Shown here one piece after another: positions 15,442 through 24,726 of a DNA stretch of 64,000 bases. The stretch is from Palsa-744 sp036498265 (GTDB lineage: Bacteria > Actinomycetota > Thermoleophilia > Solirubrobacterales > Solirubrobacteraceae). The notes under the pieces are model-generated. The model had not been told where the DNA came from. It did no database searches and was given only the letters and a program-made list of their open reading frames with translations. A program made the translations under genes and the position numbers. The stretch lies in NCBI GenBank assembly GCA_036498265.1, contig DASYFT010000031.1, forward strand, positions 1 to 64,000, read 5' to 3'. Positions within the stretch are counted from its first letter, which is position 1, and each line of letters starts with the position of its first letter.

Positions 15442-17130
15442 ATGCGCGTGCTTGGCGTCAACGGTGTGTTCCATGACCCTGCGGCAGCCCTTGTCGTAGA
15501 CGGCGAGATCGCCGCCGCTGCCGAGGAGGAGCGCTTCAGCAGGCGCAAGCACGGAAAGGCGGCCGTGCCGTTCTCCACCTGGGAGCTTCCCGAGCAGGCC
15601 GCCGCCTGGTGTCTGCGCCATTGCGGACTGGAGCCGTGCGACCTCGACGCCGTGGCCTACTCCTATGACCCCCAGCTTGCGCCGCGCTTCGCGGGCGACG
15701 TGGTGGGCGAAGACTGGGAGGGACTGCGTACCCTCTACGCCGAACGCGCTCCGCTGTTCCTCCGCTCTGCGCTTCCCGGGCTCGACCCGGCACGGGTGCG
15801 CTTCGTCTCCCACCACGTCGCACATGCAGCGTCCGCCTATGCGGCCGCGCCGTGCGACTCCTGCGCGGTCCTCGTGGTCGACGGACGTGGCGAGTCCGGT
15901 TCGCACCTGGCGGGGCACGCCCGCGACGGACGGCTCGAGATCCTCGCCGCACAGCAGCTGCCGCACTCACTCGGCCTGATGTACGAGGGCCTCACCGAGC
16001 ACCTCGGCTTCCGGCGCGCGTCGGACGAGTACAAGGTCATGGCGCTGGCCGGCTACGGCAGGCCGCGCTTCCTGTCCGAGCTGCGAAGCGCGGTACGAGT
16101 CACCGACGACGGCGGCTTCGAGGTGGATCGCATCGAATGGTCGCGCTTCGCAGAACCGGTCACGCCGGGCGGGGGGGACTGGCTCGCCGACCACGCCGAC
16201 CTCGCATCGAGCGTGCAGTGCCGCCTCGAGGAGGTCCTCGTCGAGCTCGCCCACTGGCTTCACGCCCGCACCGGCGAGCCCTGGCTCACGATGGCCGGCG
16301 GCGTGGCGCTCAACTGCGTCGCCAACTCGCGGGTGTGGCGCGAGACGCCGTTCGAGCACGTCTGGGTCCAGCCCGCTGCCGGAGACGCCGGCACGGCGCT
16401 GGGCGCCGCGCTTCACGTCTCCCGCCTTCTCGGCGATCACCCCGGGCCGATGGGCAGCGCGGCGCTGGGCCGCGAGTGGAGCGAGCACGATCTCGCCTAC
16501 TGGCTGGACGGGGCCGGCATCGCCTACGAGCGGCCCCAGGACCTCGCCGGCGCCGTCGCCGAGGCACTCGCCGCGAACCTCGTGGTCGCATGGTTCCAGG
16601 GCCGCAGCGAGTTCGGGCCCCGCGCGCTCGGGCATCGCAGCCTGCTCGCGGATCCCCGGCGCGCCGAGAACCTCGAGCGCCTCAACGACGTCAAGGGCCG
16701 TGAGCAGTTCAGGCCCGTGGCGCCGATGGTGCTCGAGGACCGGGCGGCCACGATCTTCAATGGCCCGTTGCCGAGTCCGTACATGCTCTTCACCCACCAG
16801 GTCGCCCCTGCCTGGGCGCCTCGGATCCCCGCCGTGGTGCACGTGGACGGCAGCGCGCGCATCCAGACGGTCGATCCGGCGCAGGAGCCGCTGCTCGCCC
16901 GCATGCTCGAGAGCTTCGAGCGCCGCACGGGCGTCCCCGTGGTCGTCAACACGAGCCTCAACACGGCGGGAAGGCCGATGGTCGACGACCCGCGAGATGC
17001 TCTCGAGTGCTTCGGCTCCGCGCCGGTGGACGTCCTTGCGATCGGCCCCTTCGTCGTCCGGCGCCCCGGCGTGCACGCACCGGCATCCCACGCCCGCGCG
17101 GACGACGCTCACCCGCCGGTGCCGGCGTGA
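15442..17130 (+). CDS. NodU/CmcH-type carbamoyltransferase
   Basis: This 562-aa enzyme belongs to the TobZ/CmcH/NodU family that transfers a carbamoyl group from carbamoyl phosphate to a hydroxyl. The N-terminal HypF-like (YrdC-linked) domain shows VNGVFHDPAAALV and an HHVAHAASAY metal motif; DGRGESGSHL, MAGGVALNCVANS and a 'GRSEFGPRALGHRSLLADPR' region are typical. The C-terminal domain contains 'EQFRPVAPMVLEDRA' and the end motif NTSLNTAGRPMVDDP. The ATG at 15442 follows GGAGAG by 6 nt and is favoured over a TTG at 15436. It is the first gene of the heptose/glycosyltransferase operon and overlaps the next gene by GTGA, suggesting a carbamoylated sugar in the glycan. Confidence 0.9.
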   Translation: MRVLGVNGVFHDPAAALVVDGEIAAAAEEERFSRRKHGKAAVPFSTWELPEQAAAWCLRHCGLEPCDLDAVAYSYDPQLAPRFAGDVVGEDWEGLRTLYAERAPLFLRSALPGLDPARVRFVSHHVAHAASAYAAAPCDSCAVLVVDGRGESGSHLAGHARDGRLEILAAQQLPHSLGLMYEGLTEHLGFRRASDEYKVMALAGYGRPRFLSELRSAVRVTDDGGFEVDRIEWSRFAEPVTPGGGDWLADHADLASSVQCRLEEVLVELAHWLHARTGEPWLTMAGGVALNCVANSRVWRETPFEHVWVQPAAGDAGTALGAALHVSRLLGDHPGPMGSAALGREWSEHDLAYWLDGAGIAYERPQDLAGAVAEALAANLVVAWFQGRSEFGPRALGHRSLLADPRRAENLERLNDVKGREQFRPVAPMVLEDRAATIFNGPLPSPYMLFTHQVAPAWAPRIPAVVHVDGSARIQTVDPAQEPLLARMLESFERRTGVPVVVNTSLNTAGRPMVDDPRDALECFGSAPVDVLAIGPFVVRRPGVHAPASHARADDAHPPVPA

Positions 17131-18638
17131 GCTTCGACGTCGTCATCCCCACGGTTGGCAGGCCCTCTCTTCGTCGCCTGCTGGAGGCTCTGACCGCCGA
17201 AGCGCCGGGGGCGGGCCCCGGGAGCATCATCGTGGTGGACGACAGCCGGGGCCGGTCCCGCTCGGCGCTCGCCTCGCTTCTGGACGTGGGCTCGAGCCGC
17301 CCCGCTGGTCCCCTGAAGGTGGTCGTTGCGCCCGGGAGCGGACCCGCCGCCGCCCGCAACGCCGGCTGGCGCAGCTCGAGCGCAGACTGGGTCGCCTTCC
17401 TCGATGACGACGTCGTGCCCGCCGAGGGATGGTGCCGGGCGCTCGAAAGCGACCTCGAAGACCTCCCGGCTGGCGTTGCCGGCTCGCAGGGTCGCGTCCG
17501 CGTGCCGCTCCCGGCCGATCGGCGTCCCACCGACTGGGAGCGGAACGTGGCGGGTCTGGAGCGCGCGCTGTGGGCGACCGCGGACATGGCCTACCGCCGG
17601 TCGGTGCTCGAGCGCCTCAGCGGCTTCGACGAGCGCTTCAACCACGCCTACCGCGAGGACTGCGACTTCGGCCTGCGCGTCACGGGGCTCGGCATGCGGA
17701 TCGTCCGCGGGCGGCGCGAGGTCGTGCATCCGCCGGGACCGGCGTCGTTCTGGGCGAGCGTGAGGCTGCAGCGCGGCAACGCCGACGACGCGCTGATGCG
17801 CAGGATCCACGGAAGACGCTGGCGGGAGCGGGGCGAAGCGCCGCGCGGGCGGCTGCCCTGGCACCTGCTGTGCGCCGCCGGAACAGCGGCCGCCATCGTC
17901 TCGCGGCTCGCCGCCCGGCCGCGCCAGGCGATGCTCGCCGCGCTGGTCCCCGCCCTCGGCATCGCCGAGCTGGCCCGCGCGCGGATCGCGCCGGGTCCCC
18001 GCGATCCTGCCGAGGTGGCGCGCATGCTCGCAACGAGCACGGTGCTGCCGTTCGCCGCCGTCGGGCAGCGGATACGCGGCGAGCTTCGCTGGCGGGCCGG
18101 TGTTCACGAGCGCCAGCGCCGTCGCCCCCGCGCCGTCCTCTTCGACCGCGACGGAACGCTCATCGAGGACGTCCCCTACAACGGCGACCCGGCGCGCGTA
18201 GCGCCGAGGCCGGGCGCCCGCGAGGCGCTCGACGCCCTGCGGTCGGCCGGCGTGGCGGTGGGTGTGATCTCCAACCAGAGCGGCGTGGCGCGCGGCCTGA
18301 TCAGCGAGGCGGAGGTGAGAGCCGTCAATCGCCGCGTGGACGAGATTCTCGGCCCCGTAGGCGTCTGGCTGCACTGCCCGCACGGGCCCGGCGAGGGTTG
18401 CGGCTGCCGCAAGCCGGCGCCCGGGCTCGTGCTCCGCGCCGCCGAGCTCCTCGGCGTGGACCCGGCGGACTGCGCGGTGATCGGAGACATCGGCTCCGAT
18501 GTCGATGCCGCGCTCGCGGCGGGAGCACGCGGCGTGCTGGTTCCGACGCCCGCCACCAGACGCGACGAGGTGGCGGAGGCGACGGAGAGCGCCCCGGACC
18601 TGCTCGCGGCCGTCGCCCGGTTGGGAGTCCCGCTGTGA
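17127..18638 (+). CDS. Fusion of GT2 glycosyltransferase and GmhB-like heptose bisphosphate phosphatase
   Basis: This 503-aa protein has an N-terminal family 2 glycosyltransferase (about residues 1-300) with VIPTVGRPSLRRLLEALT, the nucleotide/metal-binding FLDDDVVPAEG and HAYREDCDFGLRV, followed by a hydrophobic linker. The C-terminal ~170 residues are a HAD-IIIA phosphatase with FDRDGTLIED, VISNQSGVARG and CPHGPGEGCGCRKP, the Cys/His zinc loop of GmhB, then GDIGSDVDAA. GmhB removes the 7-phosphate from heptose 1,7-bisphosphate. GmhB is normally a free protein of ~190 aa, so fusion to a glycosyltransferase is unusual. The GTG start overlaps the carbamoyltransferase stop. Confidence 0.85.
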   Translation: MSFDVVIPTVGRPSLRRLLEALTAEAPGAGPGSIIVVDDSRGRSRSALASLLDVGSSRPAGPLKVVVAPGSGPAAARNAGWRSSSADWVAFLDDDVVPAEGWCRALESDLEDLPAGVAGSQGRVRVPLPADRRPTDWERNVAGLERALWATADMAYRRSVLERLSGFDERFNHAYREDCDFGLRVTGLGMRIVRGRREVVHPPGPASFWASVRLQRGNADDALMRRIHGRRWRERGEAPRGRLPWHLLCAAGTAAAIVSRLAARPRQAMLAALVPALGIAELARARIAPGPRDPAEVARMLATSTVLPFAAVGQRIRGELRWRAGVHERQRRRPRAVLFDRDGTLIEDVPYNGDPARVAPRPGAREALDALRSAGVAVGVISNQSGVARGLISEAEVRAVNRRVDEILGPVGVWLHCPHGPGEGCGCRKPAPGLVLRAAELLGVDPADCAVIGDIGSDVDAALAAGARGVLVPTPATRRDEVAEATESAPDLLAAVARLGVPL

Positions 18639-19786
18639 GCCGGCGAGTGCTGATCGCACGCCAGGACAATCTCGGCGACGTCCTGCTCGCTGGTCCTGCG
18701 GTCCGGGCCGTCGCGGCCTCGGGTGCACACGTGACGATGCTCTGCGGGCCCCGCGGCGTGGCCGCGGCCGAGCTCCTGCCCGGGGTACGCGAGGTCATCG
18801 TGTGGCGAGCCGACTGGATCGACCCTGAGCCGGAGCCGATCGCGGAGTCCCATATCGACCAGCTCGTGGGCGCGGTGGCCGGGCGGGACTTCGCAGAGGC
18901 GCTGATCCTCACCTCCTTTCACCAGAGCCCACTGCCGCTCGCGTTGCTCCTGCGGGTCGCCGGTGTTCCGCGGATAGCGGCGATCAGCGACGACTACCCC
19001 GGATCGCTGCTCGACGTCCGCGATCGGGTCGACGAGGACCTGCACGAGGTCATGCGGGGGCTGTCGCTCGCCGACGCCTGCGGTTACGGCCTCCCGGCCG
19101 GAGACGACGGCCGGCTCCGGATCGAGCGGGCGAGCTGGCTGAACGACCGGGCGGAGGCAATGCAACCGTACGTCGTAGTTCACCCCGGCGCCTCCGTTCC
19201 GGCTCGCGCCTGGGCTCCGCGACGCAACCGCGAGCTCGTGCGGATGCTGGCCGCGCGGGGGCGAAACGTCGTCCTCACCGGGTCCGCCGAGGAGCGCGGG
19301 CTGACGGCGGGGATCTGCCGGGGAGCGGACACGGAGCGGGTACTGGACCTCGCCGGAGCCACGAGCCTCGGCGAGCTCGTCGAGGTGATCGCGGCGGCCG
19401 ACGCGATCGTGATCGGCAACACCGGCCCGGCTCACGTCGCGGCCGCCGTCGGGACGCCGACCGTGTCGATCTACGCCCCTACCGTGCCGGCCGCGCGCTG
19501 GCATCCGTGGTGCGTGCCGTTCGAGCTGCTCAACGACGAGGTGCCCTGTGCCGGCTGCCGGGCCCGGGAGTGCCCTGTCGCGGGTCACCCATGCGTCGAT
19601 GGGGTGACGGCGGAGCGTGCGGCCGACGCGCTCGTCCGGCTCACAGAGCGTCGCGCTCCGCTGCGGCTCCTCCGCGGCGAGCTTCCCGATCGGGGCGCGC
19701 GCTCCGGCGCCAGGCGCGCCCGTTCCCGCCGCCGAGGCCCGGGTCGCGTGCTGGGCGCATGGCCCCGCGGCGAGAGGTCGGCGTGA
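18635..19786 (+). CDS. GT9 heptosyltransferase-like protein (WaaF/WaaC family)
   Basis: This 383-aa protein fits the ADP-heptose:LPS heptosyltransferase fold. The N-terminal half has LIARQDNLGDVLLAGPAVRA and the C-terminal half has VVVHPGASVPARAW, LTGSAEERGL, LDLAGATSLGELVEVIAAAD and IGNTGPAHVAAAVGTPTVSI, the sugar-nucleotide-binding core. A Cys-rich stretch near residue 310 (PCAGCRARECPVAGHPC) is a less common feature. The last ~45 residues are Arg-rich and may be disordered. GTG start overlaps the previous stop. In an organism of this type there is probably no LPS core, so the acceptor is likely another glycan or a small molecule. Confidence 0.85.
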   Translation: MSRRVLIARQDNLGDVLLAGPAVRAVAASGAHVTMLCGPRGVAAAELLPGVREVIVWRADWIDPEPEPIAESHIDQLVGAVAGRDFAEALILTSFHQSPLPLALLLRVAGVPRIAAISDDYPGSLLDVRDRVDEDLHEVMRGLSLADACGYGLPAGDDGRLRIERASWLNDRAEAMQPYVVVHPGASVPARAWAPRRNRELVRMLAARGRNVVLTGSAEERGLTAGICRGADTERVLDLAGATSLGELVEVIAAADAIVIGNTGPAHVAAAVGTPTVSIYAPTVPAARWHPWCVPFELLNDEVPCAGCRARECPVAGHPCVDGVTAERAADALVRLTERRAPLRLLRGELPDRGARSGARRARSRRRGPGRVLGAWPRGERSA

Positions 19787-20715
19787 GGCTACTGCTCTGG
19801 CACGTGCACGGCTCCTGGACGACGGCCTTCGTCCAGGGCCACCACGAGTACTTCGTCCCGGTCGTGCCGGGACGTGGGCCCGACGGGCGGGGCCGCGCGC
19901 GCACGTGGCGCTGGCCGCAGCGCGTCCGCGAGGTGAGCCCCGGAGACATGCGCGAGCTCGACGTCGACGCGATCGTGCTTCAACGTCCGAGCGAGCTGGC
20001 GCTGGCCGAGGAGTGGCTCGGGCGCCGGCCGGGACGCGACCTGCCGGCGGTCTATGTCGAGCACAACGCCCCGCAGGGTCGGATCGGTGAGATGCGCCAC
20101 CCCGTGGCCGACATGCCTGAGCTGACCCTCGTGCACGTCACCCACTTCAACTCGCTCTTCTGGGATGCAGGCGGGACGGCCACGTGCGTGATCGAGCACG
20201 GGATCGTCGATCCGGGCTACCGCTACACGGGAGAGCTCCCGCGGGCGGCGGCGGTGATCAACGAAGCGCGCCGGCGCGCACGCGTCACCGGCACGGACCT
20301 GCTCGAGCGGCTCGCATCGGACACGCCGGTCGACCTGTTCGGCATGGACGCGCGCGCCCTCGGCGGGATCGACGACGTGCCGCAGTCGCAGCTGCATGTC
20401 GAGATGGCGCGCCGTCGCGTCTACCTGCACCCGATCCGCTGGACATCGCTCGGCCTATCGCTGATCGAGGCTATGCACCTGGGCATGCCGGTCGTCGCGC
20501 TCGCGACGACCGAGGCTCCCGAGGCGGTTCCTCCGCAGGCTGGAGTGATCTCGACCCGGGTGGAGGTGCTCGCCCGGGCGATCCGCGAGTTCGTCCACGA
20601 CCGCGACCGTGCGCTCCGGGCCGGCCGGGAGGCGCGGGCGGTGGCGTTGCGTCGCTACGGCCTCGAGCGGTTCCTCGGCGATTGGGATGCGCTGCTCGGG
20701 CAGGTGGCCGGATGA
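19783..20715 (+). CDS. GT4-type glycosyltransferase
   Basis: This 310-aa protein has a GT-B-like pattern: VRLLLWHVHGSWTTAFVQG at the N-terminus, 'AVYVEHNAPQG' and a C-terminal donor-binding block around 'YLHPIRWTSLGLSLIEAMHLGMPVVALATTE' containing the ExxxxG-type EAMHLGMPVVA motif. It is shorter than the typical 370-aa GT4 enzyme, mostly in the first domain. It is translationally coupled on both sides (GTGA and ATGA). The donor sugar cannot be read from the sequence. Confidence 0.8.
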   Translation: MRLLLWHVHGSWTTAFVQGHHEYFVPVVPGRGPDGRGRARTWRWPQRVREVSPGDMRELDVDAIVLQRPSELALAEEWLGRRPGRDLPAVYVEHNAPQGRIGEMRHPVADMPELTLVHVTHFNSLFWDAGGTATCVIEHGIVDPGYRYTGELPRAAAVINEARRRARVTGTDLLERLASDTPVDLFGMDARALGGIDDVPQSQLHVEMARRRVYLHPIRWTSLGLSLIEAMHLGMPVVALATTEAPEAVPPQAGVISTRVEVLARAIREFVHDRDRALRAGREARAVALRRYGLERFLGDWDALLGQVAG

Positions 20716-22556
20716 GAGACTCGCAGAAGCTCAGGGTTGCAATGGTCTCCGAGCACGCCAGCCCGCTCGCGGTGCTGGGGGGCGTCGATGCGGGCGGACA
20801 GAACGTGCACGTGGCAGAGCTCTCGCGCGCCGTCGCCAGGATGGGTGCGCGGGTGGTCGTCCACACCAGGCGCGACGGCCGAGCGCTCGACGAATGGGTG
20901 CCGCTGGCCGGCGACGTCTCGGTCCACCACGTCGATGCCGGTCCTCCCGAGCCGCTCGCCAAGGACGAGCTGCTGCCGCACATGGACGCCTTCGCCGAAC
21001 GGCTGCACGAGCTCTGGCGGGCCGAACGTCCCGACCTGGTGCACGCCCACTTCTGGATGTCCGGGATGGCGGCGCTCAAGGCCGCGCACCCGCTCGGGAT
21101 CCCGGTCGCGCACACCTTCCACGCTCTCGGCACCGTCAAGCGCCGCTACCAGGGCGAGCGGGACACCAGCCCCGTGTGCCGGCTGGACGTCGAGCGGGAC
21201 ATCCTCCGGCACGCCGACCACGTGATCGCCACGTGCACCGACGAGGTGTTCGAGCTGATGCGACTGGGCGCCTACCGGGGCCGGCTCACCGTGGTTCCCT
21301 GCGGCGTCGACCTGGCGCTGTTCACCCCTGACGGGCCGCGCGCACCGCGTACGCCGGGGCGCGCGCGGCTCGTGACGGTCGGTCGCCTAGTCGAACGCAA
21401 GGGGATCGGCAACGTCATCACGGCGCTCACGCGCCTCCCGGATGTCGAGCTCGTCATCGCTGGAGGGCCGGACCGCAGCCGTCTCTCGCAGGACGCCGAC
21501 GCGAGGCGGCTGCAGGCGCTCGTCGAGGACGAAGGCGTGGCCGATCGCGTCGTATTCAGCGGGCGTCTGGAGCGAGATGGCGTTGCGCGGCTCATCCGGT
21601 CGGCCGACGCGCTCGTCGCGGTGCCCTGGTACGAGCCCTTCGGCATCGTGCCGCTCGAGGCGATGGCCTGTGGCGTGCCGGTCGTCGCATCGGCCGTCGG
21701 CGGGATGGTCGACACCGTCCTCGACGATGTCACCGGGGTGCACGTTCCCCCGCGCGACCCGGACCGGCTGGCCGAGGTCCTCGCGGCCCTGCTAGACGAC
21801 CGGGGCCGGCGGGCGTCCTACGGCCGTGCCGGTGTCGAGCGCGCGAGGCGGCTCTATGACTGGGGCCGGATCGGAGCCGCGACGATGGACGTCTACGCAG
21901 GCCTGGCCTCGCCTCGCCGGGGACAGGCGGCTCGGCGGGCCTCTGGCCTCGACGGGCTTCCGGGCGGCGTGCAGCACCTCAGGTCGCTGAGGAGCGCGCT
22001 GGACCAGCTGCAGTCCGACGTCGAGCTGGTCGAGGAGTGGGGAGAGCAGCTCGCCGGCGTGATGCTCGAGGGCGGCCGGTTGCTGGCGGTCGGCAACGGC
22101 GGCAGCGCGGCCCAGGCGCAGCACCTGACGGCCGAGCTCGTCGGGCGCTTCCAGACCGAGCGATGCCCCCTCAGCGCCCTCTGCCTGCACGCCGACAGCT
22201 CCTCGTTCACGGCGATCTCCAACGACTACGGTCCCGACGAGGCGTTCGCGCGCCAGGTGAGGGCGCACGGGCGCCAGGGGGATGTGCTGCTGGCGATCTC
22301 CACCTCGGGCGAGAGCTCCAACGTGCTCGCCGCGGTGAGAGCCGCGAGGGAGATCGGCATGCGTACCTGGGCCATGTGCGGCCGCTCCGCCAGCACGCTC
22401 GCCGCCGACTGCGACAGGGCGCTCAGCGTCGAGGCCGACTCCGCCGCGACGGTTCAGGAGGTGCACATGGTCGCCACGCACGTCCTCTGCGCCGCCGTCG
22501 ACCGGGAGGTGGCACTCCGCCGACACTCTCTGATCCACGAGGCGGCGCTCGCATGA
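20712..22556 (+). CDS. Fusion of GT4 glycosyltransferase and GmhA-like sedoheptulose 7-phosphate isomerase
   Basis: This 614-aa protein has a GT4 glycosyltransferase at about residues 1-405 (GGVDAGGQNVHVAELSRAV, HAHFWMSGMAAL, TVGRLVERKGI, EPFGIVPLEAMACGVPVVAS). A SIS domain follows at about 420-614 with GNGGSAAQAQHLTAELVGRF, DSSSFTAISNDYGPDEAFARQ, ISTSGESSNVLAA and HMVATHVLCAAVD, closely like GmhA/phosphoheptose isomerase. GmhA converts sedoheptulose 7-phosphate to heptose 7-phosphate, the first step toward ADP-heptose. The GT4 half resembles sucrose/trehalose-type or MshA-like enzymes. ATGA overlaps at both ends. GmhA normally stands alone (~190 aa). Confidence 0.87.
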   Translation: MRDSQKLRVAMVSEHASPLAVLGGVDAGGQNVHVAELSRAVARMGARVVVHTRRDGRALDEWVPLAGDVSVHHVDAGPPEPLAKDELLPHMDAFAERLHELWRAERPDLVHAHFWMSGMAALKAAHPLGIPVAHTFHALGTVKRRYQGERDTSPVCRLDVERDILRHADHVIATCTDEVFELMRLGAYRGRLTVVPCGVDLALFTPDGPRAPRTPGRARLVTVGRLVERKGIGNVITALTRLPDVELVIAGGPDRSRLSQDADARRLQALVEDEGVADRVVFSGRLERDGVARLIRSADALVAVPWYEPFGIVPLEAMACGVPVVASAVGGMVDTVLDDVTGVHVPPRDPDRLAEVLAALLDDRGRRASYGRAGVERARRLYDWGRIGAATMDVYAGLASPRRGQAARRASGLDGLPGGVQHLRSLRSALDQLQSDVELVEEWGEQLAGVMLEGGRLLAVGNGGSAAQAQHLTAELVGRFQTERCPLSALCLHADSSSFTAISNDYGPDEAFARQVRAHGRQGDVLLAISTSGESSNVLAAVRAAREIGMRTWAMCGRSASTLAADCDRALSVEADSAATVQEVHMVATHVLCAAVDREVALRRHSLIHEAALA

Positions 22557-23995
22557 GCGGCGTGGGAGCGGCGCGGATACCGGTGAACCCGCTGCTCGTC
22601 ATCGGAGACGCGCTGCTCGACCGCGATCTCGAGGGCCACGTCGAACGAGAGTGCCCGGATGCACCCGCTCCGGTGCTCGACGAAGGCGGCACGGTCAGCC
22701 GGCCCGGCGGCGCCGCGCTGGCGGCGGCGCTTGCCGCGGCCGGCGGACGCGAGGTGACGCTGATCGCGGCACTCGGTGACGACGGGCCCGGCCGCGAGCT
22801 CGCTGGGCTGCTCGAGGACGCGGGCGTCGAGCTGCTCGACCTGGGCCTCGCGGGACCAACGCCGCAGAAGGTGCGCGTGCGCGACCGCGGGCGCACGCTC
22901 GTGCGGATCGACCGCGGCCGGGCGGACGCCCGTCCCGGCGCGCTCAGCGCGGCGGCGCGCGCGGCGATCGGCTGGGCCGAGACGATCCTGGTCTCCGACT
23001 ACGGCCGCGGATTGAGCGAGCAGGCGACGGTTCGCGCCGCGTTGGTCGCTGCGGCACGTGCGAGGACCGTCGTCTGGGACACGCATCCCCGGGGGCCGGC
23101 GCCCGTCCCCGGCGTCGCGCTGGCGACGCCCAACAGCGATGAAGCCCGGGCGTTCGCCGGCGCGTCAGCCACGTATGCGGCCGGCGCGACGGCGGCCGAG
23201 AGCTGTGGCAGGGAGCTCGCAGCGCGGTGGCGGGCGCAGCACGTCTGCGTCACGCGCGGCGGGGAGGGAGCGGTCGTGTGCCACCGCGACGGCTCCATCG
23301 CGATCACGGCGCCCTTCGTCTGTGAGGGCGATTCGTGCGGCGCCGGCGACCGTTTCGCCGCCACGGCGGCCGGCGCGCTCGCCGACGGCTCGAGCACTGT
23401 GGAGGCGGTGCGGATCGGCGTCGGCAGCGCGAGCGGGTTCGTCGCAGGTGGCGGGGCTGGCGGATGGGCGGCGCGCTCGCACGCCGTCCGGCAGGCCGCG
23501 CCGGTCTGGACCGAGGGGTTGCCGCACGCGCCTGCGCGAAGCGCCCTCTCGCTGGCCTCGGCCGTTCATTCGCACGGCGGGACGCTCGTGGCCACGGGAG
23601 GCTGCTTCGACCTGCTGCACGCCGGGCACATCAGCACGCTCCAGTCGGCCCGCGCACTGGGCGACGCCCTCGTGGTGTGCCTGAACTCCGACGCGTCGGT
23701 GTCGCGCCTGAAGGGCCCCGGCCGTCCGCTGGTCGGCGAGGACGACAGGGCCCGCGTGCTGGCGGCGCTCGCCTGCGTCGATGCTGTGGCCCTCTTCGAC
23801 CAGGACACCCCTGCGGAGCTGCTGAGCGCCCTGCGACCGGACGTCTGGGTCAAGGGCGGCGACTACGAGGCTGCGGAGCTCCCGGAGCGGGAGGTCGTGG
23901 AGCGCTGGGGGGGTCGCGTCGCGACGCTCCCCTACCTGGAAGGACATTCCACCAGTCGACTCTTGAAGGAGGTCGTTGGCCGTGGCGGAAGCTGA
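22553..23995 (+). CDS. hldE: Bifunctional heptose kinase/adenylyltransferase (HldE/RfaE-like)
   Basis: This 480-aa protein has an N-terminal PfkB kinase domain (GGTVSRPGGAALAAALAAAGG, DGPGRELAGLLEDAGVELL, and EGDSCGAGDRFAATAAGALA with the catalytic GAGD) and a C-terminal nucleotidyltransferase domain from about residue 340 (ATGGCFDLLHAGHISTLQSA with HxGH, LNSDASVSRLKGPGRPL, KGGDYEAAELPE, and GHSTSRLLKEV). This is the HldE layout: it phosphorylates heptose 7-phosphate at C1 and then adenylylates heptose 1-phosphate. With the GmhA and GmhB domains of the two fusions it completes a path from sedoheptulose 7-phosphate to ADP-D,D-heptose. The start overlaps the GT4-GmhA stop (ATGA). Confidence 0.92.
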   Translation: MSGVGAARIPVNPLLVIGDALLDRDLEGHVERECPDAPAPVLDEGGTVSRPGGAALAAALAAAGGREVTLIAALGDDGPGRELAGLLEDAGVELLDLGLAGPTPQKVRVRDRGRTLVRIDRGRADARPGALSAAARAAIGWAETILVSDYGRGLSEQATVRAALVAAARARTVVWDTHPRGPAPVPGVALATPNSDEARAFAGASATYAAGATAAESCGRELAARWRAQHVCVTRGGEGAVVCHRDGSIAITAPFVCEGDSCGAGDRFAATAAGALADGSSTVEAVRIGVGSASGFVAGGGAGGWAARSHAVRQAAPVWTEGLPHAPARSALSLASAVHSHGGTLVATGGCFDLLHAGHISTLQSARALGDALVVCLNSDASVSRLKGPGRPLVGEDDRARVLAALACVDAVALFDQDTPAELLSALRPDVWVKGGDYEAAELPEREVVERWGGRVATLPYLEGHSTSRLLKEVVGRGGS

Positions 23996-24674
23996 TGTCG
24001 GGACGGTGATCGTGACCGGTGGCGCGTCCGGGCTCGGCGCGGCCGTGTGCGACGCGGTCAGCGAAGCAGGAGGAACGCCGGTTGCGCTCGACCGCAACCG
24101 GCCGGCGGGAGACCACGCCTGGCACGAGATCGACCTCGCCGACACGCGCCGGGCGGAAGCGGTCGTGGACGAGGTCGCCGAGGAGCACGGCGGGCTCGAC
24201 GCGGTTGTGACCGCGGCCGGCATGGACGCCTGTGGGCGCCTCGAGGAGATCCCGCGCGAGCAGTGGGAGCGGGTCGTGACCGTCAACCTCCTCGGCACCG
24301 TCGCCGTGATCCGGGCGGCGCTCGGCCGGCTCGAACAGGCCGGTGGCAGGGTGGTCACCGTGGGCTCCACGCTGGGGCTGCGCGTCCTCAGCGACGCAAG
24401 CGCCTACTGCGCCAGCAAGTTCGGAGTCGTCGGCTTCACGCGCTCGCTGGCGCTCGAGACGGCCGGCAGGGTGGGGGTGACGCTTCTGATCCCCGGAGGC
24501 ATGCAGACCGCGTTCTTCGACGGTCGAGAGGAGAAGTACAAACCCGCGGCCGACGCCGTCCTCGCGCCGCCGCAGGAGGTCGCGGCAGCCGTCGTGTTCG
24601 CGCTGCGCCGGCCACACGGGGTCGAGCTCCGCGAGCTCGTGGTGTGCCCGGCCGAGGAGACGTCGTGGCCGTGA
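23982..24674 (+). CDS. Short-chain dehydrogenase/reductase
   Basis: This 230-aa protein is a classical SDR: VIVTGGASGLGAAVCDAV (cofactor GxxxGxG), the NAG equivalent AAGMDACG, and the catalytic YCASK with an upstream Ser in STLGLRVL. The C-terminus has 'LLIPGGMQTAFFDG'. GTG at 23982 is chosen because GGAGG at 23968-23972 is 9 nt away; an in-frame TTG at 23976 is too close. It overlaps the hldE end by 14 nt. It is not a HldD epimerase, which is an extended SDR. It could modify a heptose oxidation state or be unrelated to the sugar. Confidence 0.85.
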   Translation: MAEADVGTVIVTGGASGLGAAVCDAVSEAGGTPVALDRNRPAGDHAWHEIDLADTRRAEAVVDEVAEEHGGLDAVVTAAGMDACGRLEEIPREQWERVVTVNLLGTVAVIRAALGRLEQAGGRVVTVGSTLGLRVLSDASAYCASKFGVVGFTRSLALETAGRVGVTLLIPGGMQTAFFDGREEKYKPAADAVLAPPQEVAAAVVFALRRPHGVELRELVVCPAEETSWP

Positions 24675-24706
24675 GCACGCTCGGTGCCCCGCAGCGCGCT
24701 CACGGC
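24668..24706 (+). repeat. Inverted repeat after the SDR gene
   Basis: GCCGTGAGC (24668-24676) and GCTCACGGC (24698-24706) form a perfect 9-bp inverted repeat with a 21-nt loop across the SDR stop and the gap before the next gene. It may attenuate transcription or be a site for a regulator; no T-tract follows. Confidence 0.45.
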
Positions 24707-24726
24707 ACGCTCGGGGCGCCCAGCCG

